From positions 6,650,501-6,714,500 of the forward strand of contig CM042551.1 in NCBI GenBank assembly GCA_023630585.1: DNA of 64,000 nt. Direction: 5' to 3'. The notes beneath the pieces were generated by a model, which saw only the letters and a list, made by a program, of their open reading frames with translations, searched no databases and was not told where the DNA came from. Source of the DNA: Cranoglanis bouderius (lineage: Eukaryota; Chordata; Actinopteri; Siluriformes; Cranoglanididae). How positions within the stretch are numbered: the stretch's first letter is position 1; every line of letters begins with the position of its first letter. The translations under genes and the position numbers were made by a program. Shown here piece after piece: positions 1 to 11,544 of this stretch.

Positions 1-264
1 CATACATAGGGGACTATGTTTGCCAGCACCTCGTCGGTCGTGTCTTCGTCAGTGGATGTTCGTGGACGTCCACTTCTCGGTTGGTCCGCAACACTTCCAG
101 TCTTTCTGAATTTGTTAATAAGTCTGGCGACAGTGTGGTGTGTGATGTGCTTGCCATGTTTCCTGTTAAAGTCCATCGCAACCTTGCGACAGCTTCCTGA
201 TCCAGCCATGAGAAATATTTCAGTACGTTCTTCTTTTGTCAACGGCATTCCTAAAGGCTATCTG

Positions 265-337
<73 letters not shown>

Positions 338-398
338 AGTATGAAACATTTTGGAAGACATTTTGTAAAAAGTGTTAAGACTTTTGGGACACCTTGTA
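1..398 (-). mobile_element. mariner-like DNA transposon relic cut by the window edge
   Basis: Ends at 377-398 with the terminal sequence CTTTTGGGACACCTTGTA and a TA target site. It is a second copy, in reverse orientation, of the element at 11371. It keeps the coding stretch for the transposase N-terminal helix-turn-helix (TGSV, PRSGRPRT on the minus strand) and carries a (TA)n expansion at 270-332 at the same internal position as the other copy. No catalytic domain remains. Confidence 0.75.
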
Positions 399-720
399 CT
401 ATTGTTATTGCTGTTATAGTTATGAATTATGAGTTATTATAATTATTAGCCCAACTGACTGGTCAGTTGAATTAAATGTGTGTACAATTACACACTATGG
501 ACAGTGATGGCTCAGCAGTTAGGTATCTGGAGTACCTGTGTTTGAAAGTAGTGTGTTTGAATCCCGGGACCGCCAAGCTACCACTGTTGGGTGCTTAAGC
601 AATACCCTTAATCCTTCTCTCCTCAACTCAACAGTAAGTCGCTTGAAATGAAAAACAAATAAAATGTGTTTTTTATAAGGAGTTGTTTATTTTCTTATCT
701 AATACAGATTAACACCGTGT
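399..720. repeat. dispersed repeat 'R', copy 1, with a SINE inserted
   Basis: Bases 415-478 and 660-705 match 11345-11372 plus 12041-12110 (ATGAATTATGAGTTATTA, then AATTATTAGCC, then GAATTAAATG). In this copy the site filled by a mariner-like element at 11371 is empty. A SINE sits between the two halves, flanked by AAATGTGT repeats. Confidence 0.6.
490..656 (+). mobile_element. tRNA-derived SINE
   Basis: A-box-like GGCTCAGCAGTTAGG and B-box-like GTTTGAATCCCG are followed by the fish SINE body (GCCAAGCTACCACTGTTGGG, AATACCCTTAATCC, GTAAGTCGCTTGAAATG). Same family as the minus-strand copy at 33195-33378. Confidence 0.75.
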
Positions 721-812
721 AGCTGGGTTTGGTGTCTGAGGCTGGTGTTCAGGAGTAAAAAGCTCTCTACATATGATGATATGTATTTGCCTAGTATTAC
801 CTAATATTTGAT

Positions 813-1130
813 CCAGAATGCAGCTGTATGGCTTGTTTTCAACCTCCCACACCACCCCATTGCTATGCTCTCTCCACTGGCTTCCTGTAGCTGCCCACAT
901 CAGATTTAAAACACTGATGCTTGCCTACAAAGCTAAAAACCAGCACACCCTGCTCTGCACCTCGCTTCCTCCGAGCCTTTAGTACTACTCGACTGGACCC
1001 ACCATTTTACCAAGGTACAAGGAAGACATGCATCAAGACTCTTCTCTGTCCTGGCACCCAGGTGGTGGAATGAACTCCCCCTGGCTGACCGAACAGCCGA
1101 GTCAATGGCTGTCTTCAACCGAATACAAAT
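813..1130 (+). pseudogene. L2-like LINE reverse-transcriptase C-terminal remnant
   Basis: Shifting frames read IQNAAVWLVFNLP, LHWLPVAAHIRFKTLMLAYK, then text like LFSVLAPRWWNELPL and a final AVFNR. These are hallmarks of the C-terminal end of L2/CR1-type ORF2 (QNAAARL, LHWLPV, RWWNELPL). Several frameshifts make it dead. Confidence 0.7.
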
Positions 1131-2003
1131 ACAAACTGATGGTACTCTTAGGCCCGTTTGAGAAGCACTGGTTTATGTAGGTTTTTCCTTGGTACTGTTG
1201 TCTCTGGATGGCTCATCAGGGATTTTTGTGACAATGTATATTGTTAAAAGAACTAAACTGAAAAATGGAAGCAAGTGGGAAATTGTGTCCATTTTATTTT
1301 TTCACTCAGTTGTCAGATTAAAGTGTCCCTGATATTCATTACACTCACCAACTGCAAATTCAGTCCGAATTTTCTATCTTTCTTTATTTCTGCATCTAAG
1401 CAAGATAGTCAACCGTATAAATGCCCCATGCAACGAATCAAATGCAGGTACATAACCTCAGCTAAGTGTGAGAGTTACATGAGAGCTCACTGGGACACAT
1501 CTCAGCTGTAATGAAGTCGAAATAGAGGGGATCGTTTCGCTGCCTCATCTGGAGTAGATTAGTCCGGAGCAACAGAGCTCTAAGTGAAAAAGTCCGCTAC
1601 CTGCCGGCCAGGCAACCACAGTCCCTCTACAGTAGCAGCGGTTAAACTAACACACAGATGCCGTGTGTGTGTGTCCAGTGTGTGTTTGTATGTGTTGGCT
1701 GCCTGGAAGAAGGGAATCCCCCACCTTCACTTTTCGTCACACAGCACCGTGCCCCCAGTTCCACTCCATGACCTCCTACTAAGTTAAGTTTACTCTACTG
1801 AATCAGCACGAGGCACGCAAAATGGGAGTCTCTGAGACGCCACCTTCATACACGCCAACCAGTGGGTGGGCATCAAAGAAGCAGGAAGTAAACACACGTC
1901 AGGAAACGCCATAATTATAATGTGTTCACTGTGGGATGTGGGCATTCATTAGATATGTAAATGATAGAGGATATGACATATACTGTATACACACTGACTC
2001 ACA

Positions 2004-2047
2004 GTTACACACGCACACACACACGCACACACACACGCACACACACC
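2004..2047. repeat. (CA)n microsatellite with CG interruptions
   Basis: Alternating CA broken by GC steps. A weak open frame on each strand is only the repeat translated. Confidence 0.9.
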
Positions 2048-3021
2048 CTTTCACAGCATTCTGCATCACTTCTGTGAATTTAACTTCATGGAAAACCGCT
2101 ACACTTGCATCTACATCCACATCTCTGTTTCATTCACAAAAACTCAATAACAGTGAAAAGAAGGGGGAGAGCACAAGGCATTTCCATGTGAATGAGTGTT
2201 TGAGTGTCTTTAACGTTCATTCACATTTCACGCCGACATCATCAATCCCGAATCAAAGCCATGCCAGCCGAGCAGATTTACTGCCACTGTAAAATCCGGT
2301 CTCTGCGGAGCTGACGCTCATTAAGAGAAACGACCGTTAGCTGGCCTTATTACCCCAGAGAAAATGTTACAATTGATTAAAAACACTTGATTTAAAAAAA
2401 AAAAAAAAAAAAAGTTGGATGCTGTTCGCTCGAGGACGAGTCTTTTCTATGGCAAAATATTGTTATACGGCTTTCACTGACACATGATGAATAAGGGCTA
2501 TTAGAAAAATACTACAAAAAATATTTGCGCAACAATTAGCGGGAATGATTTACATGTTTTTAATTCGGTGGAAAAATACGACGACCTGGCCCGAGGTGTT
2601 TACATTAGCGTGCGTCATTAAAGGGCATTTCGAATGTGGCCCAACTCAAACTTCCTTACAAAAACACAAGAGAATTGGGGGCTCCCGGGCATGCACGGAC
2701 CAAACGGGAAACCGTACTATAAACCCACATGCACCTGTGTAGCTTTTTTTAGCTTCTCCTGACCGATCGCACATAAAAGTTAAAGCCAAGAATACAAAGT
2801 GCTTGAGTGCAAAGACCTTGAGTTTGGTTAAGCCATCGTGTGCTATCAAACAGTTTCAAACTTTCATTCTCTTTCACTCTCTCTCTCTTTTTCAGCAGTC
2901 TCTTCTTCCTATCTTCAAATACATATTCTGTCAGGTTAGCTTAGAGTTAGCAGTAGCAGTAAAAATGATCATTATGAATATCCTCTTTATTAAAATCCTC
3001 TTCTGTCACCTCAGCTCATGT

Positions 3022-3330
3022 TAGCCATCTAGCTAGCATTAGCTGTGAAGACTTTAAACACTTATTAATATGTCTTAGGAGTCCTCTCAGACATTCTGTC
3101 CGACTAGCCCGTGTTAACTGGCTAGCTAGTGTTAGTAGTAAAGAATATGAAAATTAATATTATGACTTAAAGTCCTCTCAGAAGGACTGAAAGAATGTTT
3201 TGCTCGTGCTAGCCATCTAGCTAGCATCAGCAGTGAGGATTATAAACATTTATGAATAAGTCTTCGGAATCCTCTCAGAACTCCTGTCACACTAGCCCAA
3301 GCTAGCTAGCTAATGTTAGTAGTAAAAATG
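3022..3330. repeat. 189 bp tandem repeat rich in GCTAGC
   Basis: TAGCCATCTAGCTAGCAT at 3022 recurs at 3211, and TAGTGTTAGTAGTAAAG near 3126 matches TAATGTTAGTAGTAAAA near 3311. The spacing is about 189 bases over roughly 120 aligned bases. Partial copies reach back to about 2930. Confidence 0.7.
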
Positions 3331-3353
3331 AAACCTTATTAAATATTATTCAT

Positions 3354-3436
3354 AGGGCTGTCGATTTAACATGTTAATTTAGTGATTAATTATGGAAAAA
3401 AAATAATGCGTTAAAAACGATTAACGCATTTAAAGT
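3354..3436. mobile_element. hAT-like transposon end fragment
   Basis: AGGGCTGTCGATTTAACATG followed by an inner inverted pair AATGCGTTAAAA / TTAACGCATT, a common fish hAT-type terminal signature. The other end is not seen. Confidence 0.45.
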
Positions 3437-5035
3437 GCCCCACCCCACCCCCGCCCCAGACCTGTACGGCATCTTACATTGCATGCAGTTGCTTAGTGAT
3501 GAGCGTGATGCAAGGCGACGACCAAACTCTGCTTGGTCCTCTGGAGGGAAATTTTAAATTCAAAACGCGTCCAGATGGATGCTCTGATAAGACGAATTTG
3601 GGGCCTAAATAAGGCTTGATCCCCCCGAAGGAGGTCACAACATGATGTAGGCGGGGTCTTGAAATTTTCACATACTACTAAGTTGTATGTAGTTCGCATT
3701 GTTCAGTCTATCTGAAAAGAAAATGTCAATATAAATTTGACCACCCCTAAAAGGTTGTCAAAAATTGTCAATGCATGAGCGCGCCCAGTAGGGTAAATGC
3801 AGGAAATACAACGCAATCGCGCACTCGATCGGCCGAATGCAATGGAGATAGCACGGGAGATACCGTAAGTGTTTGAAAGACACTTTTTCTTGGTTTTATA
3901 TTGGTAATATAGTTGTATCTCAAGCTTAAATTTCCTGAACAGTTCATCATAATTAAATGTTTATGAGATGGCGTTTACCTGTTCTCTTGAGGTCACTTTA
4001 AGTCTTGAGTGTGAATGAAGCAAGCTGATAACATGCTGTTAATTAAAATATCATACGACACTGAATTTGAACAAATAATTTACACCCACAAAAATGTCAG
4101 TTAGACCATATACGTTACTCACAGCGTGTATTGTAACTGCCGCTTATGCTCGCGCATGGAAGTTACGTCCTTCACTATAGTAACAGTAAGCTATGTCTGA
4201 GCAGGAGTTCTCTCATGATCATCCATTCAGCTGTGAAATAGTTAGGAATCACTTCACTATAATTTTGACATATTGAAATGGTGTATCATACGAGAACTGT
4301 GCTGTTTTTAAACGTATTCTTTTTGTTCTTCTTTTCTAAATTGTTCGATACCAATACCATACCACTGCGTAAGACGCAAACCTTTAGTCACGACTCACAA
4401 ATGTCTGTTTTATCCGTGTATAGTTTAGGTTGGTAATAAATTGAAACTTAGCACAACCCCGGCTGCTACAGTCAACACGCTCCGCCAAACCACACCGACC
4501 GAGAGCAGGCAGCACAGAATTATGGTGCGTTCGAGACCTCCTGGGAAGTTCGTATTTACGAGTTGGGAAGTCGTAACTACGACGCCAGGTGCGTTCAGGT
4601 GGTGTACCTTCTCTGAATTAACTACAAAAAATACAGCAAGGTTTTATAACTCTACTTCTAGAAAATGAAGAACAAATAATGCACCTTGGGTGTGTTTTGC
4701 TTTTTCATGTTTTTAATCAACCTATGAAGCCACTGTAAACTTTATCATTACATATTATATCGTAATCGTACAATGCTGTCGTATTTTGTGCAGGAAATTA
4801 GCTTGTTTTACTGTAAATAAAAAAGCCAAGATATGTTAATCAATTTGCTTGTATTTCAATAACTTGCTACATATACCAAACACATAATAACTGAAATCAG
4901 CTTCTGAGGCGAATAAACATTCAATTTCAGTAAATTTACTGAAAAGAGTCTGTGAAAATATGTTAAAATGCACGAGTACCTTCTATCTTTTCGTTGATGG
5001 GATGGAATCTACATACAGGACTTATTATTTCATTC

Positions 5036-5376
5036 ATTAAATTCATCCTCAGTAACCACTTTATCATGGAGGCTATACTGGGAACACTGGGATCAAGGAG
5101 GGAATACACCCCGGATGGGACACCAGTCCATTACAGGGCACCATGCACGCACTCATGCACGCACTCATGCACGCACTCATGCACGCACTCATGCACGCAC
5201 TCATGCACGCACTCATGCACGCTTTGGGGCAATTAAGTTGAACTAATCCACCTACTAGCATGTATTGGAAGGTGGGAGGAAACCAAAGAACCCAGAGGAA
5301 ACCCACATGGACAGTAACATCACTAACCTGAGTTCATGAACGAACCAGGTACCCTGGAGCTACCTGCTACACCACT
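5036..5376 (-). mobile_element. tRNA-derived SINE with a 12-bp array inside
   Basis: On the minus strand the head reads GTGGTGTAGCAGGTAGCTCC and GTTCGTTCATG (A- and B-box-like), then the typical body (GGGTTTCC...CCTCCCACCTTCC) and an ATTC-type tail at 5030-5045. A 12-bp tandem array interrupts the body at 5143-5222. Confidence 0.7.
5143..5222. repeat. 12-bp minisatellite
   Basis: ATGCACGCACTC repeated six full times without change, plus eight bases. It translates as a Thr-His-Ser-Cys run, which is not evidence for a gene. Confidence 0.9.
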
Positions 5377-5382
5377 GTGCAT

Positions 5383-5692
5383 CCATCCATCCATTTTCTG
5401 TAGCACTTAACCTACACAGGGTCACGGGGAGCCTGGAGCCTATCCCAGGGAACTTGGGGCACGAGGCAGGGGACATCCTGGACGGGATGCCCATTCATAC
5501 GCTACGGACAATTTGGAGATGCCGATCAGCTTACAACGCATGTCTTTGGACTGGGGAGGAAACTGGAGAACCTGGAGGAAACCCCCGAAGCACGGGGAGA
5601 ACATGCAAAATCTCCACACACAGGGTGGCGGCAGGAATCGAACCCCCAACCCTAGAGGTGTGAGGCAAACATGCTAACCACTGCTTTTTACT
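5383..5692 (-). mobile_element. tRNA-derived SINE, full length
   Basis: Minus-strand head AGCAGTGGTTAGCATGTTTG (A box) and GGGTTCGATTCCTGCC (near-perfect B box), the body (TCCTCCAGGTTCTCCAG, CAAAGACATGCGTTG, AATTGTCCGTAG) and a (GGAT)n tail at 5383-5396. It sits back to back with the SINE at 5036. Confidence 0.8.
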
Positions 5693-6911
5693 GGAGAAAG
5701 GAAAATCCTTTTTAAAGTAATTATGACTTATATGAATTATAACTAATAATGCAGCCTTTATATAAGAGTGTATACATACAAGGCTCGGGCAGAGCAGTTC
5801 ACCTTGTCCTCCTGCTGTCACCTCTCCTTAAACAAACACACCCGTCCCACTAACCCCGCATCTCCCAGTGCCCCGCCTACCCCTCCGACCTGTCAATCAC
5901 TCATCCATGCAAGGTCCCGAGTAGGGCAGAGAACAAACGCTACCTTTATGATCCTCCCTCCACCCTCAGTTTCCCCCTCTTCAGCCACCTCACCCCCTGC
6001 CAGCCAGAACTAGAGCAGGACAGACAGGAAGTGGGGGAGGAGTTCCTCATGAAAACACACACACATTCCAAGTCATAGATACGGCCTCGCTTCCACACAT
6101 TCTACATCTCTTCGGCTTCGAATACATCATGCAGAGCGTGTTTTGATTGCGTTACACACGGCAAGCTCACGATCGAGCCTCCTACGGGAATTTGATTGCC
6201 CTCGTAAAAACCGGGCACTTAGCGCCCCAAGGAAGCGTTTCGTGTTTTAATTGGCCGTGCTGTCTCTATCTTTTCTATTTCTGATCTATTGCCTGAAACC
6301 GGAGCTGCAGGAAGTGGTCCTGCAGACCGTCTTGTCAGCACAGACAAATTATTCTGCAAGCCTAAAAAAAAAAAAAAAAAAAAAGAGACTGTTTTTCTTT
6401 TCTTCTCTTTTTTTCCTCTCTGTTTCGTTCCTGTTGTTTTTGTATCTCCTAATGTGAGCAGCCGGCCCCTTTAAAAAGCTGTTACCTGAGTTATTGAGGA
6501 AGGATGAAAGGCGAGGGGGCCAGAGCTGCACGCAAGTCTCAGATGCAGTGCAGGAAACGCCCCCCTGGAGGGTTGTACTGTTCCTGCCTGTGAGCCACAC
6601 GACCCTCTGCCTATTTTTTTATTTATTTTTTTTTTTTTGCTGAACTGGAAATTCAGTGTGTGGATGAAAACCAGGCCTATTTTTGAAGCTGCACTGTAAA
6701 GGATCTTGGTATGATCACACCCACGGCCTGAGTGTCGCCTTTCTTTGCAAACGAGGCTTTGAAATGTGATTGGACAAAAGCGCAGGGTTGACATTGTGGA
6801 TGTCAGCGCCAAAGTATTCGGCCAGAGCGAGTCATTCTTCCGATGAATTAGCTTAGTCAGATAAGAGTTCCCGGCAACGCTTGAATCAGACCCCGCCTTT
6901 CTGGTATTAAT

Positions 6912-7005
6912 AGGGCTGTGTGATATGATAATATAACTAACGATATTGAGAAATGTATTGATGTTACAATAAACTTTTCGAGGATATCATGAGGCTTTTA
7001 TAACT
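6912..7005. mobile_element. hAT-like relic ('gggctgtgtgatat' type)
   Basis: AGGGCTGTGTGATATGATAA followed by ATCG-rich sequence. Related fragments occur at about 17330-17410 and 45170-45260. Only one end is seen. Confidence 0.4.
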
Positions 7006-7024
7006 CCACTGTTACTGACTGTGA

Positions 7025-7412
7025 CATATAGTTGAGTACAAAAGTTTGCAAAACCTCCCCCCTCCATGGTTTTTGAGTGGGAAATAAGGAAACTATACCA
7101 CTGTTTACAATATATTTACCAAAAAAAAAAAAAATGCAAGGACGTTTAAATTAAATGTTGCTTTAACAACATTTACTTTATACAGTATGTTATTTCATGT
7201 TATAATATACTATAACAAAAAAAAATATTACAACAGGTATTAGAGAAATTTTACATCACATTCAGAAGGGGAGATAAAGGCTCAGGTTTAATGTTCAGGT
7301 TCAGGATTAATGTTTAAACCTAACAGACTAAAAGTTGATTTTATTCACTCAATTTTTTATTTGTCTTCTTTATTTTGTCCTACGCATATGCAAACTTTTG
7401 CATTTGACTGTA
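7025..7412. mobile_element. degenerate MITE with TA target site
   Basis: The left end AGTACAAAAGTTTGCA is mirrored by TGCAAACTTTTGCATTTG near 7390. About 390 bp, no coding content. A related single end is seen at 36594-36612. Confidence 0.5.
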
Positions 7413-7769
7413 ACTTATTGGATGTTACATTCTAGTATTCAATTTTTTTTACATTTTACTAATGAAGTCTGTCATTTCTATCAAAATAAATAATATAACC
7501 TGTTTTGTTTTCCTTGCTAAGCAGAATGTCAGAATGTGCCTTGTGAAGATTAATAAAATATTAATCATACAAAATATTTTTTTAAATAATTTTTAAAAAT
7601 TCTTCTTTTTATTATGAGACAGCCCGCTTTTTATTAAAAATTGATTGGAGGTAACAAAATAATGTCATGGCATGATGCGGTAGAAGGGACACTGGTGCCC
7701 TCAGGACAAGAGGAAGGCATTAGGAAAAAGGTCAAAGGTCAAATACCTATATTAAACATCCTCGGCATA

Positions 7770-8260
7770 AATAACTAAGACTAGGTGGTATAGCAGTCCT
7801 CATCAGAGACCTGGTACAAGCGCACGGCCTAAAGCTAGCTCCCCTCTGCCCTCTGCCTAGGAGGTTTAGCCCCTATCTAGTGCACTTGCCCCCTTTTCGC
7901 CCTGATTAGGGGCAAAACTAGCAGCCTGGCTCGGACCCGGTGCCTTTAACCTCTCCTGTAGGTAATTGTTTGCAAGTCTGTGCTGGGTGCCCTGGAGCAG
8001 TGTTCGGGGACACAGTATCACCAGGCTGACCCTGAAGGTAAACACGGCCACTAGCAAGCCTCATTATCTCCGGCCGCAGGGCTACGGGCTCCGTGACACG
8101 CGCTGCTGCCCTCTGACCTCTGTGATTAAATATCGCTCAGGCTCATCTGCTAACATTTAGGCAGCGTCGCCAGTGCCGAGCCCCAATGACACGCGTTTAT
8201 AATGAGGCTGAGTGGCAGAGCGCTCTCGACTCCGCTCTCACACTCATCCCCTAACACCTG
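7770..8260. promoter_or_regulatory. low-repeat, balanced-composition block: candidate conserved noncoding element
   Basis: About 490 bp without simple repeats or transposon motifs and with higher GC than its surroundings. It contains TGATTAAATAT (8122-8132) and TTTATAATGAGG. No splice-bounded open frame is convincing. HDAC9 introns and exons hold enhancers of the neighbouring TWIST1 gene in vertebrates, so an enhancer is possible; this is inference. Confidence 0.3.
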
Positions 8261-8557
8261 TATGACATGTAGGAAAAGTCACATCACTAGACGATAATGA
8301 TTCCAGGAAATGAAATCATTTCACCTGATTGAGAATTCTTTCTCCCATTTCTACACCCAGGAACTCGAAAATGTTTACATGGTTAACTCCCTCTGAATGG
8401 CTGATTCTGGAAATATAGATTGGTACTTGGGTTTGAAAAGTGGTAAATGTTAAGTATCTCCCCAGTGCTTTCAATATGCAAATGATTAGAGATGGATGTT
8501 GTACCCAATAACGTTTAGCCACAGAACCTGCGTGTTAATTATTAATCCGTTATTTGT

Positions 8558-8560
<3 letters not shown>

Positions 8561-8639
<79 letters not shown>
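8561..8639. repeat. (TA)n microsatellite
   Basis: About 39 perfect TA units. Confidence 0.97.
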
Positions 8640-8641
<2 letters not shown>

Positions 8642-8710
8642 TATGTTATTTAATGTTACCAACACGCTCAAATTCTTTTACGGTATATTTCGCCAGAGCT
8701 TGGGATCGTG

Positions 8711-8810
8711 CTGTAGGAAAATAACCAGCAACCAAGTGTGGTGTGAAGCGGCCCGGAGTGAAGCGGAGTCCCTGTTACCACCCCAATGTTAATTATTTTC
8801 CTACAACACA
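8711..8810. mobile_element. short palindromic MITE-like element
   Basis: TGTAGGAAAATAA (8712) and TTATTTTCCTACA (about 8796) form inverted ends about 100 bp apart. It lies just left of the element at 8828 and may be part of it. Confidence 0.45.
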
Positions 8811-8827
8811 AAGTGTTTTGTTCCTCC

Positions 8828-9330
8828 TATACCACAGCAATACAATCACAAATTTAAATTTACTGATGAACGGCATGTCATCATTTTTATCTATTTATAG
8901 TAACATTTAAAATTGTGGAACATCCAAAACAAGTTAGTTCCTGTTATTACTTATGTTATAACAGCTATAAACGGTTCCCTCACCAGCCGCCAGTCTTTTT
9001 CCTCTCTCTTGGGGTTAATGACTAACTCCTCTGTCCTGAAAACTACGGGGAAAAAAAATAAATAAAAAAAACGCTGACACCGGAGGCTCCTTCCAAAAAT
9101 GTTAAATAAGCATCTCCTGACCAAAATCTTCACCATACCAGCAATTTCTTCTTCTTTTTTTAATAACAATTTGTTAATCTGCTTATTAATATGCTTAGAT
9201 TACGTGGAGCATCCACCATACAAGTCCAAGATAGCATATCAGAATGAACGCATTAATATAAACTGCTGTTTTAAATTAATCAACACCTTCTGAACAATCA
9301 GAATTGAGTATTAAACAACACTGTGGTATA
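8828..9330. mobile_element. nonautonomous DNA transposon, family B copy 1
   Basis: Inverted ends TATACCACAG (8828-8837) and CTGTGGTATA (9321-9330). Inner landmarks GACACCGGAGGCTCCTTCC, CATCCACCATACAAGTCC and TTAATCAACACCTTCTGA recur at about 12300-12500 and 17870-18035. No transposase reading frame survives. Confidence 0.65.
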
Positions 9331-9681
9331 ATTTTAGATGAATAACTGAGAACATAAGGATGCAAATCGAGTTACTGAAATCCCACTTGGGAGCTAAGTT
9401 AAATCTTAAGAATATGACAATGCAAATATTTTGTTGTTAACTAGCCAGCTAGCTATGTGAGGCGACAGGAGGACGTTGGATAAACACGTATCTACGTAGG
9501 TATTCTTAGACATTATAGTAGGCAACATGTCCCATCTTTGACGCGGAATAGTGAATTGTACGCAAACACCACACATCACGCGTCTCCCAGCCTGGAGAAA
9601 TGTCTCTCGCAGGTTTTCGTTGTTAACTGGTTAATTCATGGCAGCATTATTTCTGCTGACGACCTCTGCACTGTGACCTAC

Positions 9682-9806
9682 CCGTCTTCCTGAGGGGGAA
9701 GTCGTCCTCCCTGGTGTCCAGGCCAGAGGGCAGAGGGGATTTGAACGTAGGAGGCGTCTCTCCTAAAGGAGGAGAATTCTGCTCCATGGACATGTGCTGG
9801 CTGGTG
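9682..9806 (-). CDS. hdac9: hdac9 coding exon ending at the first 14-3-3 site
   Basis: The 125 bp exon has a TAG acceptor at 9807-9809 and a GTAGGT donor just below 9682. It enters in phase 2 and leaves in phase 1. It encodes about 41 residues with MEQNSPPLGE and ending in DDFPLRKT, matching the human stretch DQSSPPLSG...DDFPLRKT. In the family the next residues are ASEPNLK, whose serine is the CaMK/PKD-phosphorylated 14-3-3 site; here that motif is split by the exon boundary and the next exon is outside the window. Confidence 0.92.
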
Positions 9807-11453
9807 CTAAGTAAAAAAGATAATACTTTTTTAATACTTCATCTCCAGACATAAACGCAGGTCTCAGATATATAATCGGGAAATGACTACCACACCGCAA
9901 AAACAAAAGACCTTTGAAATGAGTAAAATGACTAATCGCTTAATAATCATATATTTGGTTTACTTTAAGCTTATGACAGGAAATACTATATCATTTTGCA
10001 AATTTTCAGATTGCGTCTTCCAAAACTGCATCGCTGCTGTGTTAAAAGAGTTAAATGTAGTCATGTAGACATAGCAAACTTGCTGTCCAACATTTGCTTC
10101 TTCACTTCTTTAGCCGTGAGAAGTTGGAACGGAAGATTTTCTCACCCAAAACCTCTTTCATAAATATTTGCCAGAATTTTCATTTCCTTTCTTGGGGCAA
10201 ATTTAGGTTCAAAGTGGAATTACATCATCATCATCATCATCATCATCATCACTTCCTTTTTTCCAGTAATAGTGTTCGGATACAGAGTGACGTTTTTTCC
10301 CCTCATTTTTTATAGATTACAGTAAATCACACCAACTCGGCGTGACATCACTGAAGAGCTGGTTCTGGTTTGAGGCGGATGTTTACAGTGTGAGCACATT
10401 TATAGAAAAAAAAAAAGATTTTGGGTCAAATAAACCTCAACTGCATGATAGTTAAAAGTGAAAAATGTAACCAAAAAATGTTGTTAGTCACATTAGACAC
10501 TTTAAAACATTTCCACATCAATGCTTAGCCATATGATGTAGATCTTAGATTCGGTTCTGCTTGATTCTCCTTACATCCATTTCAGATTAAAATTATAATC
10601 CAAACATGACACCAAATGTCCAGAAACTAAGGTCCTTATGATGATATTAAGAACACCACTGGTCTCAAGATATAACCTGGGGCAAGATATAACGCAATAA
10701 CTTGAATGAGGCATCACTTACATGTACCAGAGTTTGGCGTGCTGGTTGAGCGGGTGACCAGGCGGAGGTGTGTCTTTGGCCGATTTATTCAGCAGGAAGT
10801 TGTGCAGTTTTTGTCGCACCTCTGTGCTGGCCATAGCACCTGAAGGAAAAAGATCCAGGCCTGCATTAAAAAACATGCAATGCATTAATAAGAGCAAAAA
10901 CTCCACTCCACTACCCCAGAGAGACAACATGAATGATCATTTGACCCAAACCCAGACTGAGTAAGTCAAATGTACAAACAGTGCCACCTTCTGGTTGTAA
11001 AAGCATTCTGCAGGACAGATGCCACATCACAGAGTGTAGAAGGTGCTAGAGATTAACAAATTATGAAGTGCGCTGATATGATCCTGATGTTTTTTCAATC
11101 TCACAGATGTCTTTCATCGTCAGGAAGCCTGACATGTGCTTGTCTGATATCTGAGCATGCTTTAATGTCCAGGCTCCTCCGTGGTTAAATCAGCTCCAGA
11201 TCTACAGTCTTTCCATTGTAGACTCATGGTTCTTAAAACCATGGTCTGGGGGACCATCAGGGGTCCATGAGATTTAGCCAGTAGGGCCACAGTTGAAGAT
11301 ATGACGATAGCAGAGATTCGATTGAACAAACTGTGTTATGGTTGTTATAGATATGAATTATGAGTTATTATACAGGGTGTCCCAAAAGTGTCCATACATA
11401 GGGGAAATTAACACTTTTTAGCAAAATGTCTTCCAATATTTTTCATACTTAGT

Positions 11454-11544
<91 letters not shown>

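Larger units (their letters stand above)
1..9681 (-). other. hdac9: hdac9 intron downstream of the 9682-9806 exon (partial)
   Basis: No further hdac9 exon is visible; the residues expected next (ASEPNLK) are not encoded on the minus strand here. Besides the listed elements, 1140-1930, 2050-2900, 3440-4990, 5760-6250 and 9340-9680 show only short poly-A/T runs, a (CA)n at 2004-2047 and unremarkable AT-rich DNA. Confidence 0.75.

Noticed and set aside
5143..5222. CRISPR-like array
   Set aside because: Head-to-tail 12-bp units without spacers in a vertebrate genome: a minisatellite.
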